Positions 1-8,761 of a stretch of 64,000 nucleotides of DNA are shown in pieces. Under the pieces are notes generated by a model. The model saw only the letters and a program-made list of their open reading frames with translations, was not told the origin of the DNA and did not search any database. Source of the stretch: Planctomycetota bacterium (lineage in GTDB: Bacteria; Planctomycetota; UBA1135; GCA-002686595). The position numbers and the translations under genes are program-made. The stretch is taken from contig JABACD010000001.1 of NCBI GenBank assembly GCA_014237855.1, positions 62,001 to 126,000 on the forward strand, read 5' to 3'. Positions within the stretch are counted from its first letter, which is position 1; every line of letters begins with the position of its first letter.

Positions 1-1
1 C

Positions 2-700
2 GGCGGATGCGGAAGCGGGATTGCCATGCACGCCAGCTGGAAAGGCGGCGCTCGTGATCCCCTCCCGAGTGCCTACCTGGGGCCGGAGTACTCAGATGAC
101 GAGATCAAGTCAGCCCTGGACAAGGCAGGCCTCCCGCATGAGAACCCCGGGAACATGGCCAAGGCGGTCGCCGAGAAGATTCATTCCGGCAAGGTCGTCG
201 CACGCTTTGCCGGTCGTATGGAGTACGGGCCGAGAGCTCTGGGCAACCGATCGATCCTCTATCACGGGCGTGAGCCCGAGGTGAACCAGTGGCTCAATCA
301 GCGCCTCGGCCGCACCGAATTCATGCCCTTTGCCCCGGTCACCCTCTGGGAGAAGCGCGCGGAGAATTATCTGGGGCTCACCGGCGCGGAGTACACCGCC
401 CAGTTCATGACGATCACATTCGACTGTACCGACCACATGAAGCAGAGCTGTCCTGCTGCTGTGCACGTGGACGGAACGGCAAGGCCCCAGCTGATCAAGC
501 GCGAGCTCAATCCTGGCTACTACGACATCCTGACCGAGTATCAGAAGCTGTCAGGGCTCTCGAGCCTGATCAACACCAGCTTCAACATGCACGAGGAGCC
601 AATCGTTCGAACCCCGGACGATGCCATCCGTGCCTTCCTCGATGGGCGACTGGACTGCCTTGCAATCGGGGGCTTCCTCGTGGATGCCCCTGAGAAGTAG
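2..700 (+). CDS. NodU/CmcH-type carbamoyltransferase, C-terminal part (truncated by window edge)
   Basis: The frame is open from the first bases of the window, so the N-terminal Kae1-like ATPase domain lies outside. What remains is the carbamoyltransferase C-terminal domain. The hallmark MEYGPRALGNRSIL stretch is near residue 70 of the visible part, followed by a region like the family's PFAP motif (MPFAPVTL) and the conserved NTSFN segment. Family members use carbamoyl phosphate to O-carbamoylate sugars or natural products (NodU, TobZ, CmcH). An ATG at base 26 exists, but glycine-rich coding sequence continues upstream of it, so it is not the start. The gene faces a methyltransferase gene across a shared hairpin, which suggests the edge of a glycan or secondary-metabolite locus. 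The substrate cannot be told from sequence. Confidence 0.88.
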   Translation, partial: GGCGSGIAMHASWKGGARDPLPSAYLGPEYSDDEIKSALDKAGLPHENPGNMAKAVAEKIHSGKVVARFAGRMEYGPRALGNRSILYHGREPEVNQWLNQRLGRTEFMPFAPVTLWEKRAENYLGLTGAEYTAQFMTITFDCTDHMKQSCPAAVHVDGTARPQLIKRELNPGYYDILTEYQKLSGLSSLINTSFNMHEEPIVRTPDDAIRAFLDGRLDCLAIGGFLVDAPEK

Positions 701-712
701 CCCAGCTGGGAG

Positions 713-737
713 GCGTAGAGGCCGAGCCCCTCTGCGC
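713..737. terminator. Bidirectional terminator-like hairpin between convergent genes
   Basis: GCGTAGAGG pairs with CCTCTGCGC (nine pairs, one G-U) around a seven-base loop. It fills the 42-base gap between two convergent stop codons. There is no strong U tract on either side, so termination is inferred mainly from position. Confidence 0.5.
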
Positions 738-742
738 TGAGT

Positions 743-1486
743 CTACGACCTCTTGCCGAAGCCTCTCGTCAGGCTGCCCTTGAGGCTCGCCATTCCCGCC
801 TTGCGGCCCAGCGAGTTGTAGTTGATGCGCGCATCGTAGGGCAGACACGCAAGGCTCAAGCCATAGCCGAACTTCCCCTGGGTCGCCTCGTAGGTATTCG
901 CAGAGGGCAGATGATCCTTGGCCTTCTCGTCGAGCCCATGGCAGATCTCGGCGAACTCCGGGTCGTCGCTGAAATTGGTCGAAGGAAGATGCTTCTCCAG
1001 AAACGCACGGTAAGGCGTACCGATGTTCACATCGTGAATGAACGCCAGGTCGAACTTTCTGCTCGCCAGGAGCTTGAAGAGCAACTTCATGCCGGGCCAA
1101 CCACTGGGGCCGTCGATCAGCACGATGTCACCCGCCTTGGAAGTCTCAGGGAGGAGCACTTGTGCATCTCCGATCCTGCAGTCGATATTCGAGTAGCCGG
1201 CCAGTCGCCGCCTGGCGACAGCCTCATTCTCTGAGTCCTGGTCGCACTCGACCGAGAGCACCGGCATGTCGGCAAAGAGCTTCGCGAGCAATTCCGTGCT
1301 CTGCCCCCTTCCTCGGCCTGCCTCGAGAATTCGTAGCGGCTCAAACTGGGAGACTGCCAGGGACATGAACGCCATCTCTGAATAGAGGACGCCCTCGGAC
1401 TCGTACTCAACGTCCTTGAAGAGTTCTCGGAACTCCTGATTCCGGTCCTCGGCCTCGCGGACAAGGCGGTAGTGATCAAGTTGCAT
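743..1486 (-). CDS. Class I SAM-dependent methyltransferase-like protein
   Basis: A 247-residue protein with a Rossmann-type motif I, ILEAGRGRGQST, near residue 55. An acidic strand end (LSVECD) and a DIVLIDGPSG strand follow, as expected for a class I methyltransferase; the layout also resembles the cephalosporin-hydroxylase/CmcI-like group. The start is the ATG at 1486, preceded by AGGAG eight bases upstream; an in-frame ATG 45 bases further upstream lacks such a site. No signal peptide or membrane segment is visible. Its neighbour is a carbamoyltransferase, so modification of a sugar or peptide product is plausible, but the substrate is unknown. Confidence 0.65.
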   Translation of the reverse strand: MQLDHYRLVREAEDRNQEFRELFKDVEYESEGVLYSEMAFMSLAVSQFEPLRILEAGRGRGQSTELLAKLFADMPVLSVECDQDSENEAVARRRLAGYSNIDCRIGDAQVLLPETSKAGDIVLIDGPSGWPGMKLLFKLLASRKFDLAFIHDVNIGTPYRAFLEKHLPSTNFSDDPEFAEICHGLDEKAKDHLPSANTYEATQGKFGYGLSLACLPYDARINYNSLGRKAGMASLKGSLTRGFGKRS

Positions 1487-1533
1487 CGGATTTTCTCCTG
1501 GATCCCGGCCGGGCTCGGGGCCGAACATCATAA

Positions 1534-1619
1534 CGGGCTCGGAGCCCGATCCCAGGGGGCCGGGGCCTGTGAATCAGGCCAGGAGCCCCGAAGCCTCGGA
1601 CGGGCCCTCTTCGGGGCCC
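1534..1619. repeat. GC-rich inverted repeats in a divergent intergenic region
   Basis: Two small perfect inverted repeats sit between the divergent starts at 1486 and 1700: CGGGCT/AGCCCG with a CGG loop (1534-1548) and GGGCCC/GGGCCC with a TCTTCG loop (1602-1619). They could be operator sites or RNA structure. No convincing promoter boxes are visible beside them. Confidence 0.3.
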
Positions 1620-1699
1620 TCCCCCCACCGGGACGCTCCTGCTAGACTTCGCGGCTTCCAATCGCCCCTGCGACCCCGAACCAGTCGAGATCCCAAGCA

Positions 1700-2173
1700 A
1701 TGCAAGTCATCGCGCAACTCAAGAAGATGGACGACGCACGCTTCTTGGCCATCTACTCAGCGCTCGAGCAGCACGGCTTCGGCCCCCTGGACAGCGAGGT
1801 GGCCAAGGCCCTCAAGTTCCGGCCTCACGCCATCCGCAAGCTCCCCTTTGACCGAAGAGCCCGGAAGGCAAAGCAGATCCTGGAGTCTGCTGCGAATGCC
1901 GAGATGTGCTACGAGATCTTCGGGAGCTACCTGATCAAGGAGCACAAGGACCTCGTGACCAACTTCCTCGATCTCACAGGAGTCGCTCACGAAGACGGCA
2001 TGATCCAGAATACCGACGAGGCTCAGCCCACAGGTGCCAAGATCGCCGAAGCGGTCAAGGAGCTCGACGGCAAGTTCTCGGGTGAAGACGTGACTCTCTA
2101 CCTCTCACTATGTGCCGAGCAATGGCCCGGGGTCTCCGAGATCCAGGAGACCTGGCAGGCCAGGACCGAGTAG
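1700..2173 (+). CDS. Hypothetical protein, mostly helical
   Basis: A 157-residue, soluble-looking, charged protein that I do not recognise. It opens with an amphipathic stretch (LKKMDDARFLAIYSALEQ), has a basic patch near residues 40-58, and an acidic C-terminal half. There is no signal peptide, membrane segment or clear catalytic motif. No good Shine-Dalgarno site precedes the ATG, so the start is moderately certain. It ends three bases before the convergent efp stop codon, which leaves no room for a separate terminator. Coding is supported by length and normal amino acid composition. Confidence 0.6.
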   Translation: MQVIAQLKKMDDARFLAIYSALEQHGFGPLDSEVAKALKFRPHAIRKLPFDRRARKAKQILESAANAEMCYEIFGSYLIKEHKDLVTNFLDLTGVAHEDGMIQNTDEAQPTGAKIAEAVKELDGKFSGEDVTLYLSLCAEQWPGVSEIQETWQARTE

Positions 2174-2176
2174 GAC

Positions 2177-2746
2177 CTACTTCACGCGTTCGATGAAGTG
2201 TCCGTCGCGAGTGTCGATACGGATCTTCTCACCGGGGTTCAGGTAAGGAGGCACCATCACTTCGAGCCCCGTCTCGGTCTTGGCATTCTTCTGCTGGGCT
2301 TTTGCGGTGGCGCCCTTGATGGCTGGGTCGCACTCGGTCACGGTCATATCAACGCTGAGGGGCAGCTTGACGCTGACCACGTTGCCGTCGATGACCATGG
2401 CCTGCAAGCCCTCGATGCCGTCGCTGAGGTAGACCGCCTCTTCCCCGAGGTCTTCACCTGAGAGGGTGAACTGCTCAAAGGTCACATTGTCGATGAAATG
2501 CCACTCGGAGCCATCCGAGTACATGAACCCACAGTCGTGATGCTCCAGGTCGGCCTCTTCAAACTTCTCGCCGCTGCGGAAGGACTCGTTGAGAACCTGC
2601 CCCGTGAGGAGATTTTTCAGCTTGGTCTTGCTGATCGTATTGCCACCACGCGCAGTCGGCGTCGACGTGGTCACGTGCTGGACGATCATTGGCGCGCCCT
2701 TGTAGACAAGGCACACTCCCTTCTTGAGGTTACTGGTGTCGATCAT
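2177..2746 (-). CDS. efpL: Elongation factor P family protein, EfpL (YeiP)-like loop
   Basis: A 189-residue protein, the normal EF-P length, with the three-domain EF-P layout: an N-terminal KOW-like domain, the central OB domain, and the C-terminal signature GLEVMVPPYLNPGEKIRIDT. EF-P binds the ribosome between P and E sites and relieves stalling at polyproline. The tip of the domain-I loop reads STPTARGGNT with arginine at position 33. That matches the SPTARG loop of E. coli YeiP/EfpL rather than the PGKG loop of canonical EF-P with its modified lysine 34. No modification enzyme gene (epmA, earP, ymfI) lies in the window. The ATG at 2746 gives the family length; longer upstream frames overlap mutM. 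It lies ten bases downstream of mutM and is likely co-transcribed with it. Confidence 0.9.
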   Translation of the reverse strand: MIDTSNLKKGVCLVYKGAPMIVQHVTTSTPTARGGNTISKTKLKNLLTGQVLNESFRSGEKFEEADLEHHDCGFMYSDGSEWHFIDNVTFEQFTLSGEDLGEEAVYLSDGIEGLQAMVIDGNVVSVKLPLSVDMTVTECDPAIKGATAKAQQKNAKTETGLEVMVPPYLNPGEKIRIDTRDGHFIERVK

Positions 2747-2756
2747 GGGGCGGGAA

Positions 2757-3611
2757 TCATAGCAACTGCGGAACTCCCCGTGGGGGGCGCTGACAGCGAA
2801 GACAGACGTGCGTACCCCGCTGGCCGACCGTGATCTTCTTGAGGGTAGCGCCGCAGGCATGGCAGGCCTGGCCATGGCGCCCGTAGACCTGGAACTGGTG
2901 CTGATAGCTCCCTGGCTGCCCTTCCGGAGTCCGGTAGAAGGCATCGAAAGATGACCCCTCACGCTCGATCGCCTCGCCCAGGACCGCACGGATTTCCGCA
3001 TGCAGTCGGTCAGACTGGTCTTTCTTCAGCTTGTTCGCGTGTCGTAGCGGGTGCAGCCGCGCACGAAAGAGGGCCTCATCCACATAGATGTTGCCAAGGC
3101 CCGACAGGAACGATTGATCCAAGAGCAGAGGCTTGAGCGCTCGACGGCGAGCACGCAAGGAGCTCCCTAGCCACTCCCGTGTGAACTCCTCCCCCAGTGG
3201 TTCGGGGCCCAGTCGGCTGAAGGTGGGCTCGGAGTCCTCCAGGTAGACAAAGCGACCAAACTTGCGCACATCGACAAAGCTCAAGGCTCGCCCCTTTTCG
3301 AGCAGGAGTCGCACGCGCTCGTAGGGACCAATCTCCTCACCGGAATCAACCACGTGGAGGCGGCCAGTCATACGCAAGTGGATCAGGAGTTGACCGGCGG
3401 GGCGCTTGCGGGCTTGGAGGTCAAGAACGACGTACTTCGCCCGACGCCAGGCACGAGCGATGCGCTTGCCACGGACTGCTTCCTCGAAGGCGGCCAGAGA
3501 TTGCCCTCCGATGGTTCGCTCCCAGTGGACCTTCACCCCGCGGATGAGCCGGCCCTCGACTCCAGGACGAATCAGGCGTGTGACGGTTTCAACTTCGGGG
3601 AGCTCCGGCAT
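2757..3611 (-). CDS. mutM: Formamidopyrimidine-DNA glycosylase (Fpg/MutM)
   Basis: Bifunctional DNA glycosylase/AP lyase that removes 8-oxoguanine and formamidopyrimidines. The start is fixed by the invariant N-terminus MPELPEVE, where proline 2 is the nucleophile and glutamate 3 is catalytic. The helix-two-turn-helix region is seen as LDQSFLSGLGNIYVDEALF. The C-terminal zinc finger has the pattern CHAC...CLRC followed by a short tail. At 284 residues it is slightly longer than typical (about 270). First gene of a two-gene unit with efp; the start is divergent from the vWA operon with about 160 bases between. Confidence 0.96.
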   Translation of the reverse strand: MPELPEVETVTRLIRPGVEGRLIRGVKVHWERTIGGQSLAAFEEAVRGKRIARAWRRAKYVVLDLQARKRPAGQLLIHLRMTGRLHVVDSGEEIGPYERVRLLLEKGRALSFVDVRKFGRFVYLEDSEPTFSRLGPEPLGEEFTREWLGSSLRARRRALKPLLLDQSFLSGLGNIYVDEALFRARLHPLRHANKLKKDQSDRLHAEIRAVLGEAIEREGSSFDAFYRTPEGQPGSYQHQFQVYGRHGQACHACGATLKKITVGQRGTHVCLRCQRPPRGVPQLL

Positions 3612-3771
3612 GGCGGCGCACAGCCTACTTGTGTTCTTCGTGCTCTCACAAGCCACCTTCCAAGAGAGTCCGCTGGTGATCACACCAGAGAGCTACGGCC
3701 GGCCAAATTCTCCCTTCGAGGCCTTTTCTGTGCAATTCTCGGGCGCCAGATACGAAAATTGACCACACGTC

Positions 3772-5595
3772 ATGTTCCTCAATCCACTCGGGCTACTCGC
3801 ACTGCTAGGCATACCCGCCGTCATTGCGCTGCACCTGTTTCGCCGCCGATTCAAGCCACGGCGTGTTAGCGCCCTGTTCCTCTGGCATGCGCACAGCACG
3901 ACATCTTCCAGTGGTCGCAGGCGGGAGAACCTGTTGCGCTCTCCATCATTCTGGAGCGAACTACTGCTTGCCCTACTTCTGGCACTGGGGTTTGCCGGGC
4001 CCCGCGCATGTGGAACCCTGGAGGCCAAGCATCTGGTAGTTGTGCTTGACGGGTCTGCCTCCATGTCAGCTGAGACCCCGGGCGCGGATGGCTCCGAGGA
4101 GAGTCCGGCGGAACTTGTAGTAGAAGATGTCCGCGCGACAATCGACGCCCTGCCCAGCGGCTCAAGGGTCACCGTGATCGAGACCGGGCAAGAGACGCGC
4201 ATCTTGATCGGTCCGGCCGCTTTCCCTGAGGAGGCTGCGGGGCGTCTCGATGACTATCGACCATGGAAGGGCCGGCACGATCTCATACCGGCCATCTCAC
4301 TAGCGCTCGAAATCGCCGGTCAGGGCGCGGTCACGGTCTACAGCGACCGCTACCCCCTCGAGTCCATTCCCAAGGAGGTCGGTCTGATCGCCCATGGAAA
4401 TCCAGGGCCCAACCTCGCCATCACTCGTGCGGCGAGGTTCATTGACGATGACTCCGTCGATGGTGAGGAGACTGTCCTGCTGACGGTGACCAACTACTCC
4501 ACCCGCAACAAGCAATCCACACTGCGGCTCGAGGCCGAGGGTCAGGCCCTCGAGTCAAGAGACTTCGAACTGGGGCCAGGAGCTCGCGAGCAGTTCAAGT
4601 TCAAGCTGCCAGGATCGAGCCCCAGGATCTCAGCACGGCTCAACCCGGATCAGTTTCCCATCGATGATGAGGCGATCCTCTGTCCGGCCCCCCGTCGTGA
4701 GCTGAGACTGGCTGGGAATCTTGATGAAGGTGAGGCCCGCTTCCTCGGGCTCGAAGAGGACGAGCAGCAGCCATTTGGCCAGTGGCTCGCGCTGGTCCCC
4801 CGCAGCTCCCTTGCAAGTACGCCCGAAGAAGCCCACCTGACCCTGGCCCATGACCCCTCCGGTGGTCCTGGTAACTGGTGCCTTTCCATGCATGCCCCAG
4901 GATCGGAACGCCTGGACCTGATCGGACCCTTCCTGATCGAGAAGCGCCATCCGCTGCTGGAAGGTCTCAGCCTCGGCGGTGTGGTCTGGAGTACCTCCAA
5001 GGAAGCCGTACTTCCAGGAACTCCGCTTATCAGTGCGGGAAACATCCCCATCCTCACGGAGCAGCTGCTGCCAACTCGCCGTGTCTATCACATGAACATC
5101 GACTGGTCGCGCTCTTCACTTCAGCGCACGCCTGACTGGCCGATTCTCCTGGATAACCTGGCACGGCTGAGGCGCCGCGAACTGCCGGGCGCGCTATCGA
5201 ACACTCTGGCCATCGGGGAGGACTTTCACTTCCAGGCCGATGGCGAGGCCAGCTACGTCCTGGATGGCCCCGACGGTAGGCGCGAGTTACGAGCGATGGG
5301 GCCCCTCGTGATCGCGGGGCTCAATACGGTCGGGCTGTACTCACTCAGCCAGGACGGGAGACCTCTAGACGAGTTCGCGGTCCACTTCGGAGACGATTCA
5401 GAGAGCGACCTGCGCACCTCGAGTCGTGGAGAGCGCCTCTCAGCCGTGGAGCTTGCCAGGCAAGAGAGCGGCTCATCCTGGGTCGTCCTGCTCCTGGGTC
5501 TGCTCGCCCTGGGAGCGCTGCTAATGGACTGGTGGTTCCTCAGGGCCCGATCCAGCCGAGGATTGGACAGGCTGCCCACCGGGGGCAAGGCATGA
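3772..5595 (+). CDS. BatA-like membrane protein with von Willebrand factor A domain
   Basis: A 607-residue membrane protein. The N-terminus matches the BatA/aerotolerance-regulator domain: a membrane segment at about residues 3-22 (FLNPLGLLALLGIPAVIALH), a basic stretch, and a second membrane segment at 60-78. A vWA domain follows with the MIDAS motif DGSAS (D93, S95, S97). A large beta-rich periplasmic region comes next, and a C-terminal membrane anchor lies near 568-590. It overlaps the next vWA gene by four bases (ATGA), indicating translational coupling. In characterised systems such proteins work with MoxR ATPases and DUF58 proteins, both encoded convergently here. The exact function is unknown; a role in envelope or stress homeostasis is an inference. 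Confidence 0.85.
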   Translation: MFLNPLGLLALLGIPAVIALHLFRRRFKPRRVSALFLWHAHSTTSSSGRRRENLLRSPSFWSELLLALLLALGFAGPRACGTLEAKHLVVVLDGSASMSAETPGADGSEESPAELVVEDVRATIDALPSGSRVTVIETGQETRILIGPAAFPEEAAGRLDDYRPWKGRHDLIPAISLALEIAGQGAVTVYSDRYPLESIPKEVGLIAHGNPGPNLAITRAARFIDDDSVDGEETVLLTVTNYSTRNKQSTLRLEAEGQALESRDFELGPGAREQFKFKLPGSSPRISARLNPDQFPIDDEAILCPAPRRELRLAGNLDEGEARFLGLEEDEQQPFGQWLALVPRSSLASTPEEAHLTLAHDPSGGPGNWCLSMHAPGSERLDLIGPFLIEKRHPLLEGLSLGGVVWSTSKEAVLPGTPLISAGNIPILTEQLLPTRRVYHMNIDWSRSSLQRTPDWPILLDNLARLRRRELPGALSNTLAIGEDFHFQADGEASYVLDGPDGRRELRAMGPLVIAGLNTVGLYSLSQDGRPLDEFAVHFGDDSESDLRTSSRGERLSAVELARQESGSSWVVLLLGLLALGALLMDWWFLRARSSRGLDRLPTGGKA

Positions 5596-8351
5596 TCGGG
5601 TTTCAGCGTCTCGAGATGCTCTTGCTGCTCCTGCCAGCCGCCTGGCTGTGGTGGCGAACCCGGGACCCTGAGCGGGGAACGATGATCCTACGCGCATTGG
5701 CGCTGCTCGCGATCATCATGTCCCTGGCAGGCCCCTACATGAAGCTCACCACGCCTGGCCGAGACCTGGTCATCGTGGTCGATCGATCTCGATCCATCCC
5801 GGAGGGCTCGCAAGAGTCCACGGAGGAGTTTCTCCGGCTCGCCGAGAGCGCACGGCGTGCCGGCGATCAGGTAGCGATCGTTACCTTTGGGGCGCGTACA
5901 GCGATCGAGCGAACCCTCTCCGAGGACGGCCGGTTCAACGGATTCACGAGAGAGGTCCTGCCAGACGGCAGCGACCTGGCTCTCGCCCTGGAGACAGCGC
6001 TGGAGATCATTCCGGAGGCTCGCTCGGGCTCGATCCTGCTGCTCTCGGACGGAGAGGTGCGCGGCCGCGATCCGCTGCCTGCCGCCAGGCGCGCCTTCGG
6101 CAAGAATGTTCGTATCGACGTCATCCCCTACACGCGAGCTCTGGAGAGTGACCTGGCCATCGAGCTGATCGACCTCCCTCAGGTGACAGCCAGCGGTGAG
6201 CCCTTCCAGTTCAGCGCCTGGATCCACACCGATGAGGCCCGGACTGCGCAATACGAGCTCAAACGCGATGGGCAGTTGATCTCTCGCGGCGAGTACAACT
6301 TCCAGCGAGGGCGCAACCGACTGATCTTCAGGGACGCCGTCGATCAGGGCGGAGTGTCCACCTACCAGTTGGAGGTGCTTGGCGTGGTGGACCGCGTCCC
6401 TGAGAACAACTCTGGCCTGGGTGCCATCCGTGTCGAAGGGCAGCCACGCCTGCTCGTCGTCAATCACGATGGAAAAGAAGACACCTTGGTCCGAGCGCTA
6501 CGTGCATCAGGCCTTGCCGTGGATTGCAGCCGGCCTGAGCTTGCCCCGCTCGATCGCCTGGGGCTCGAGTCCTACCGGGGCGTGATCCTCGAGAATGTCG
6601 CGGCAAGCCGCCTGTCCCCACACATGGATGACATTCGGCGCTTTGTCGATGAGCGCGGAGGCGGCCTCCTGGTGACCGGCGGTCGAGCAAGCTTTGGTAT
6701 AGGTGGGTACTACCTCTCACCCCTCGACAAGGCCCTTCCCGTCTCCATGGAGCTGCGCAAGGAGCAGCGCAAGCAGGGCATCGCGCTGGTCATCGCAATG
6801 GACCGCTCAGGGTCGATGGGGGCACAGTCAGAGGGTGGAACCAAGATGGAGCTCGCCAATATGGGCGCGGCAGCAGCCATCGATCTCCTGACCGTCATCG
6901 ACGCGGTCTCGGTCATCGCCGTGGATGTAGAGCCAGCCGTGGTGCAAGAGATGACGCCCCTGGATGACACCTCGGCTCTTGTGAGCAAGGTTCTAAGAAT
7001 TGCGCCAGGTGGCGGAGGGATCAACACCCGCACAGCCCTGGAGGCAGCGACCCGGGAGCTGGAGAAGGCTGTCCAGATCACCAAGCACATCACTCTCTTT
7101 GCCGATGCCTCCGACGCGAACGAGCAGGAAGGATGCGCAGCACTGGTGGAGCAGCTCAACTTGCTGGGGGTAACCCTCTCGGTCATTGCCCTGGGAACAC
7201 CCGAAGACGCCCACGCAGAATTCCTGCGTGAAATCGCAGGAATCGGCAAGGGTGAGATCTACTTCACGACGAGCTCCACGGACCTACCACGACTCTTCGC
7301 ACAGGACACCCTGAATGCCTCACGATCAGCCTTCATCGATCAGCCTGTAGAGGTCGGCGTGGCTCCAGATCTCCATGGCCTGGGCGAGATCACAGCCAGG
7401 GATTTCCCCACGATCGCAGGCTACAACCTCTGCTACTTGCGACCCGGTGCGATTGCCGGGCTTGTTGGCAAGGACGACATCCAGGCTCCCATCTTTGCAT
7501 TCCAGTACGAAGGCCTGGGTCGTACCGCTGCCTACACCGGCCAGATTGGAGGTGAGTTCGGCTCCGACGTGGTGCAGTGGCCTGGGTTCAGCGACTTCTT
7601 CGTCACGGTTAGCCGCTGGCTGATGGGGCAGGAAGCACTCGAGGCAATTCACGGTGACGTCTACCGAGAGGGGCGCGAGGTCGTCTTGAGAGTCGAGGTC
7701 GATCCAGAGAGCGAGGAGGCCGCCAACCTCGGACAGATGGAGGCCTTGCTCGGCGGAGATGACGGCGACGCGGACCGACGCGATTTCCAGCGCACCTCAA
7801 CCAGCACGTACGAGGCACGCTTCCCCCTTGAGACGTATGGAATTGCGCTACCGACACTCAAGATCGATAACCGCCGCAGCGTCCGCTTGGCACCTGTCTC
7901 GCTACCTTACTCACCGGAGCACGAACCAACTCCCGATCCAGGAAACGGCGAGAGGCTCATGCAGCGCATCGCTGCCGAGTCGGGCGGAGAAGTGTCTCCC
8001 CCGGTAACTGCGCTTCTTCGTGGCGAGCGCGAGGGGGCCACCTGGCGCTCGATCGCAAGAGAGCTGCTGTTGGCAGCCTTGATCATTGGCCTCTTCGAGA
8101 TCCTCTTCCGGCGGCTCGGACTCTGGCACGACCTGAACTGGTTCAGCTCGCTCCGCGCCAGGCTATCCAGGTCGGATCAGAGAGCGCAACGAGCAGCACA
8201 ATCCGCCCATGAAGCTCCTATCGATTCGGCACCGACCGTGACCACTCCCGAAGAGCTACAGAAGAAGACCGCCGCACTCTCAGGCCACGCAAAGCTCGCG
8301 GATGCGATGAAGGCTGCTCGCGGTCGGGCAAGCAGGGAAAATCGTCGTTAG
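5592..8351 (+). CDS. Large vWA / glutamine amidotransferase-like membrane protein (Bat cluster)
   Basis: A 919-residue protein starting at the ATG that overlaps the upstream stop by four bases. Two N-terminal hydrophobic segments (about 8-22 and 31-48) lead into a first vWA module with VDRSRSIP (D64, S66, S68). A Gln-amidotransferase-like fold region (RLLVVNHDGKED near 293) and a second vWA module, AMDRSGSMG (D404, S406, S408), follow. A C-terminal membrane helix lies near 820-843, with a basic cytoplasmic tail. Two complete MIDAS motifs in one chain suggest two metal-dependent adhesion surfaces. Its stop codon overlaps the stop of the convergent STAS-like gene. The function is inferred from the MoxR/DUF58 neighbourhood only. 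Confidence 0.82.
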   Translation: MIGFQRLEMLLLLLPAAWLWWRTRDPERGTMILRALALLAIIMSLAGPYMKLTTPGRDLVIVVDRSRSIPEGSQESTEEFLRLAESARRAGDQVAIVTFGARTAIERTLSEDGRFNGFTREVLPDGSDLALALETALEIIPEARSGSILLLSDGEVRGRDPLPAARRAFGKNVRIDVIPYTRALESDLAIELIDLPQVTASGEPFQFSAWIHTDEARTAQYELKRDGQLISRGEYNFQRGRNRLIFRDAVDQGGVSTYQLEVLGVVDRVPENNSGLGAIRVEGQPRLLVVNHDGKEDTLVRALRASGLAVDCSRPELAPLDRLGLESYRGVILENVAASRLSPHMDDIRRFVDERGGGLLVTGGRASFGIGGYYLSPLDKALPVSMELRKEQRKQGIALVIAMDRSGSMGAQSEGGTKMELANMGAAAAIDLLTVIDAVSVIAVDVEPAVVQEMTPLDDTSALVSKVLRIAPGGGGINTRTALEAATRELEKAVQITKHITLFADASDANEQEGCAALVEQLNLLGVTLSVIALGTPEDAHAEFLREIAGIGKGEIYFTTSSTDLPRLFAQDTLNASRSAFIDQPVEVGVAPDLHGLGEITARDFPTIAGYNLCYLRPGAIAGLVGKDDIQAPIFAFQYEGLGRTAAYTGQIGGEFGSDVVQWPGFSDFFVTVSRWLMGQEALEAIHGDVYREGREVVLRVEVDPESEEAANLGQMEALLGGDDGDADRRDFQRTSTSTYEARFPLETYGIALPTLKIDNRRSVRLAPVSLPYSPEHEPTPDPGNGERLMQRIAAESGGEVSPPVTALLRGEREGATWRSIARELLLAALIIGLFEILFRRLGLWHDLNWFSSLRARLSRSDQRAQRAAQSAHEAPIDSAPTVTTPEELQKKTAALSGHAKLADAMKAARGRASRENRR

Positions 8352-8713
8352 GCCTGGCAGAGCCAGCCGATCGCATCCTCCATCTCGCCGGCCTCGTAGT
8401 AGCCAACGTCTGCGAGGGCGAACTGACCGGCCAACTGCGCGAATCGTTTCTCCCACTCTGCGCTGCCCAGAACCGCCACGCGCTTGACAAACTTGTGGTG
8501 GTTCTTGACGAGCACGAAGTGCTCCCAAAGAGCGTGCAGGTCCTCGTAGCCCTCGAATTCCACGAGATCGAGGAGCAGGCGAATCTCTCCACCGTCCTTC
8601 TCGATCTGCGAGTCGATCATGGGTGTCAGGGCTTCGAACTCCTCGTGGGTGATCTTGCCTTGAAGGTTCAGGGCAACCAGGTTGCCGTCATTTTGCGGGA
8701 GAAATTCGATCAT
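8348..8713 (-). CDS. STAS/SpoIIAA-like domain protein
   Basis: A 121-residue single-domain protein resembling the SpoIIAA-like family (DUF3478). It has an N-terminal strand LVALNLQGKITHEEFEAL, a central RLLLDLVEFEGYE strand-helix and a C-terminal DVGYYEAGEMEDAIGWL helix. Related proteins bind small hydrophobic ligands or act as anti-anti-sigma factors, although the phosphorylatable serine of true SpoIIAA is not evident. It is the last gene of the minus-strand half of the Bat-like cluster, 48 bases downstream of the DUF58 gene. Its stop codon interlocks with the stop of the convergent vWA gene. Confidence 0.75.
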   Translation of the reverse strand: MIEFLPQNDGNLVALNLQGKITHEEFEALTPMIDSQIEKDGGEIRLLLDLVEFEGYEDLHALWEHFVLVKNHHKFVKRVAVLGSAEWEKRFAQLAGQFALADVGYYEAGEMEDAIGWLCQA

Positions 8714-8761
8714 CGGATCATCTGCGAGAGAGGGTTGCGGAGTGCAAAGGATAGCGTCGGA

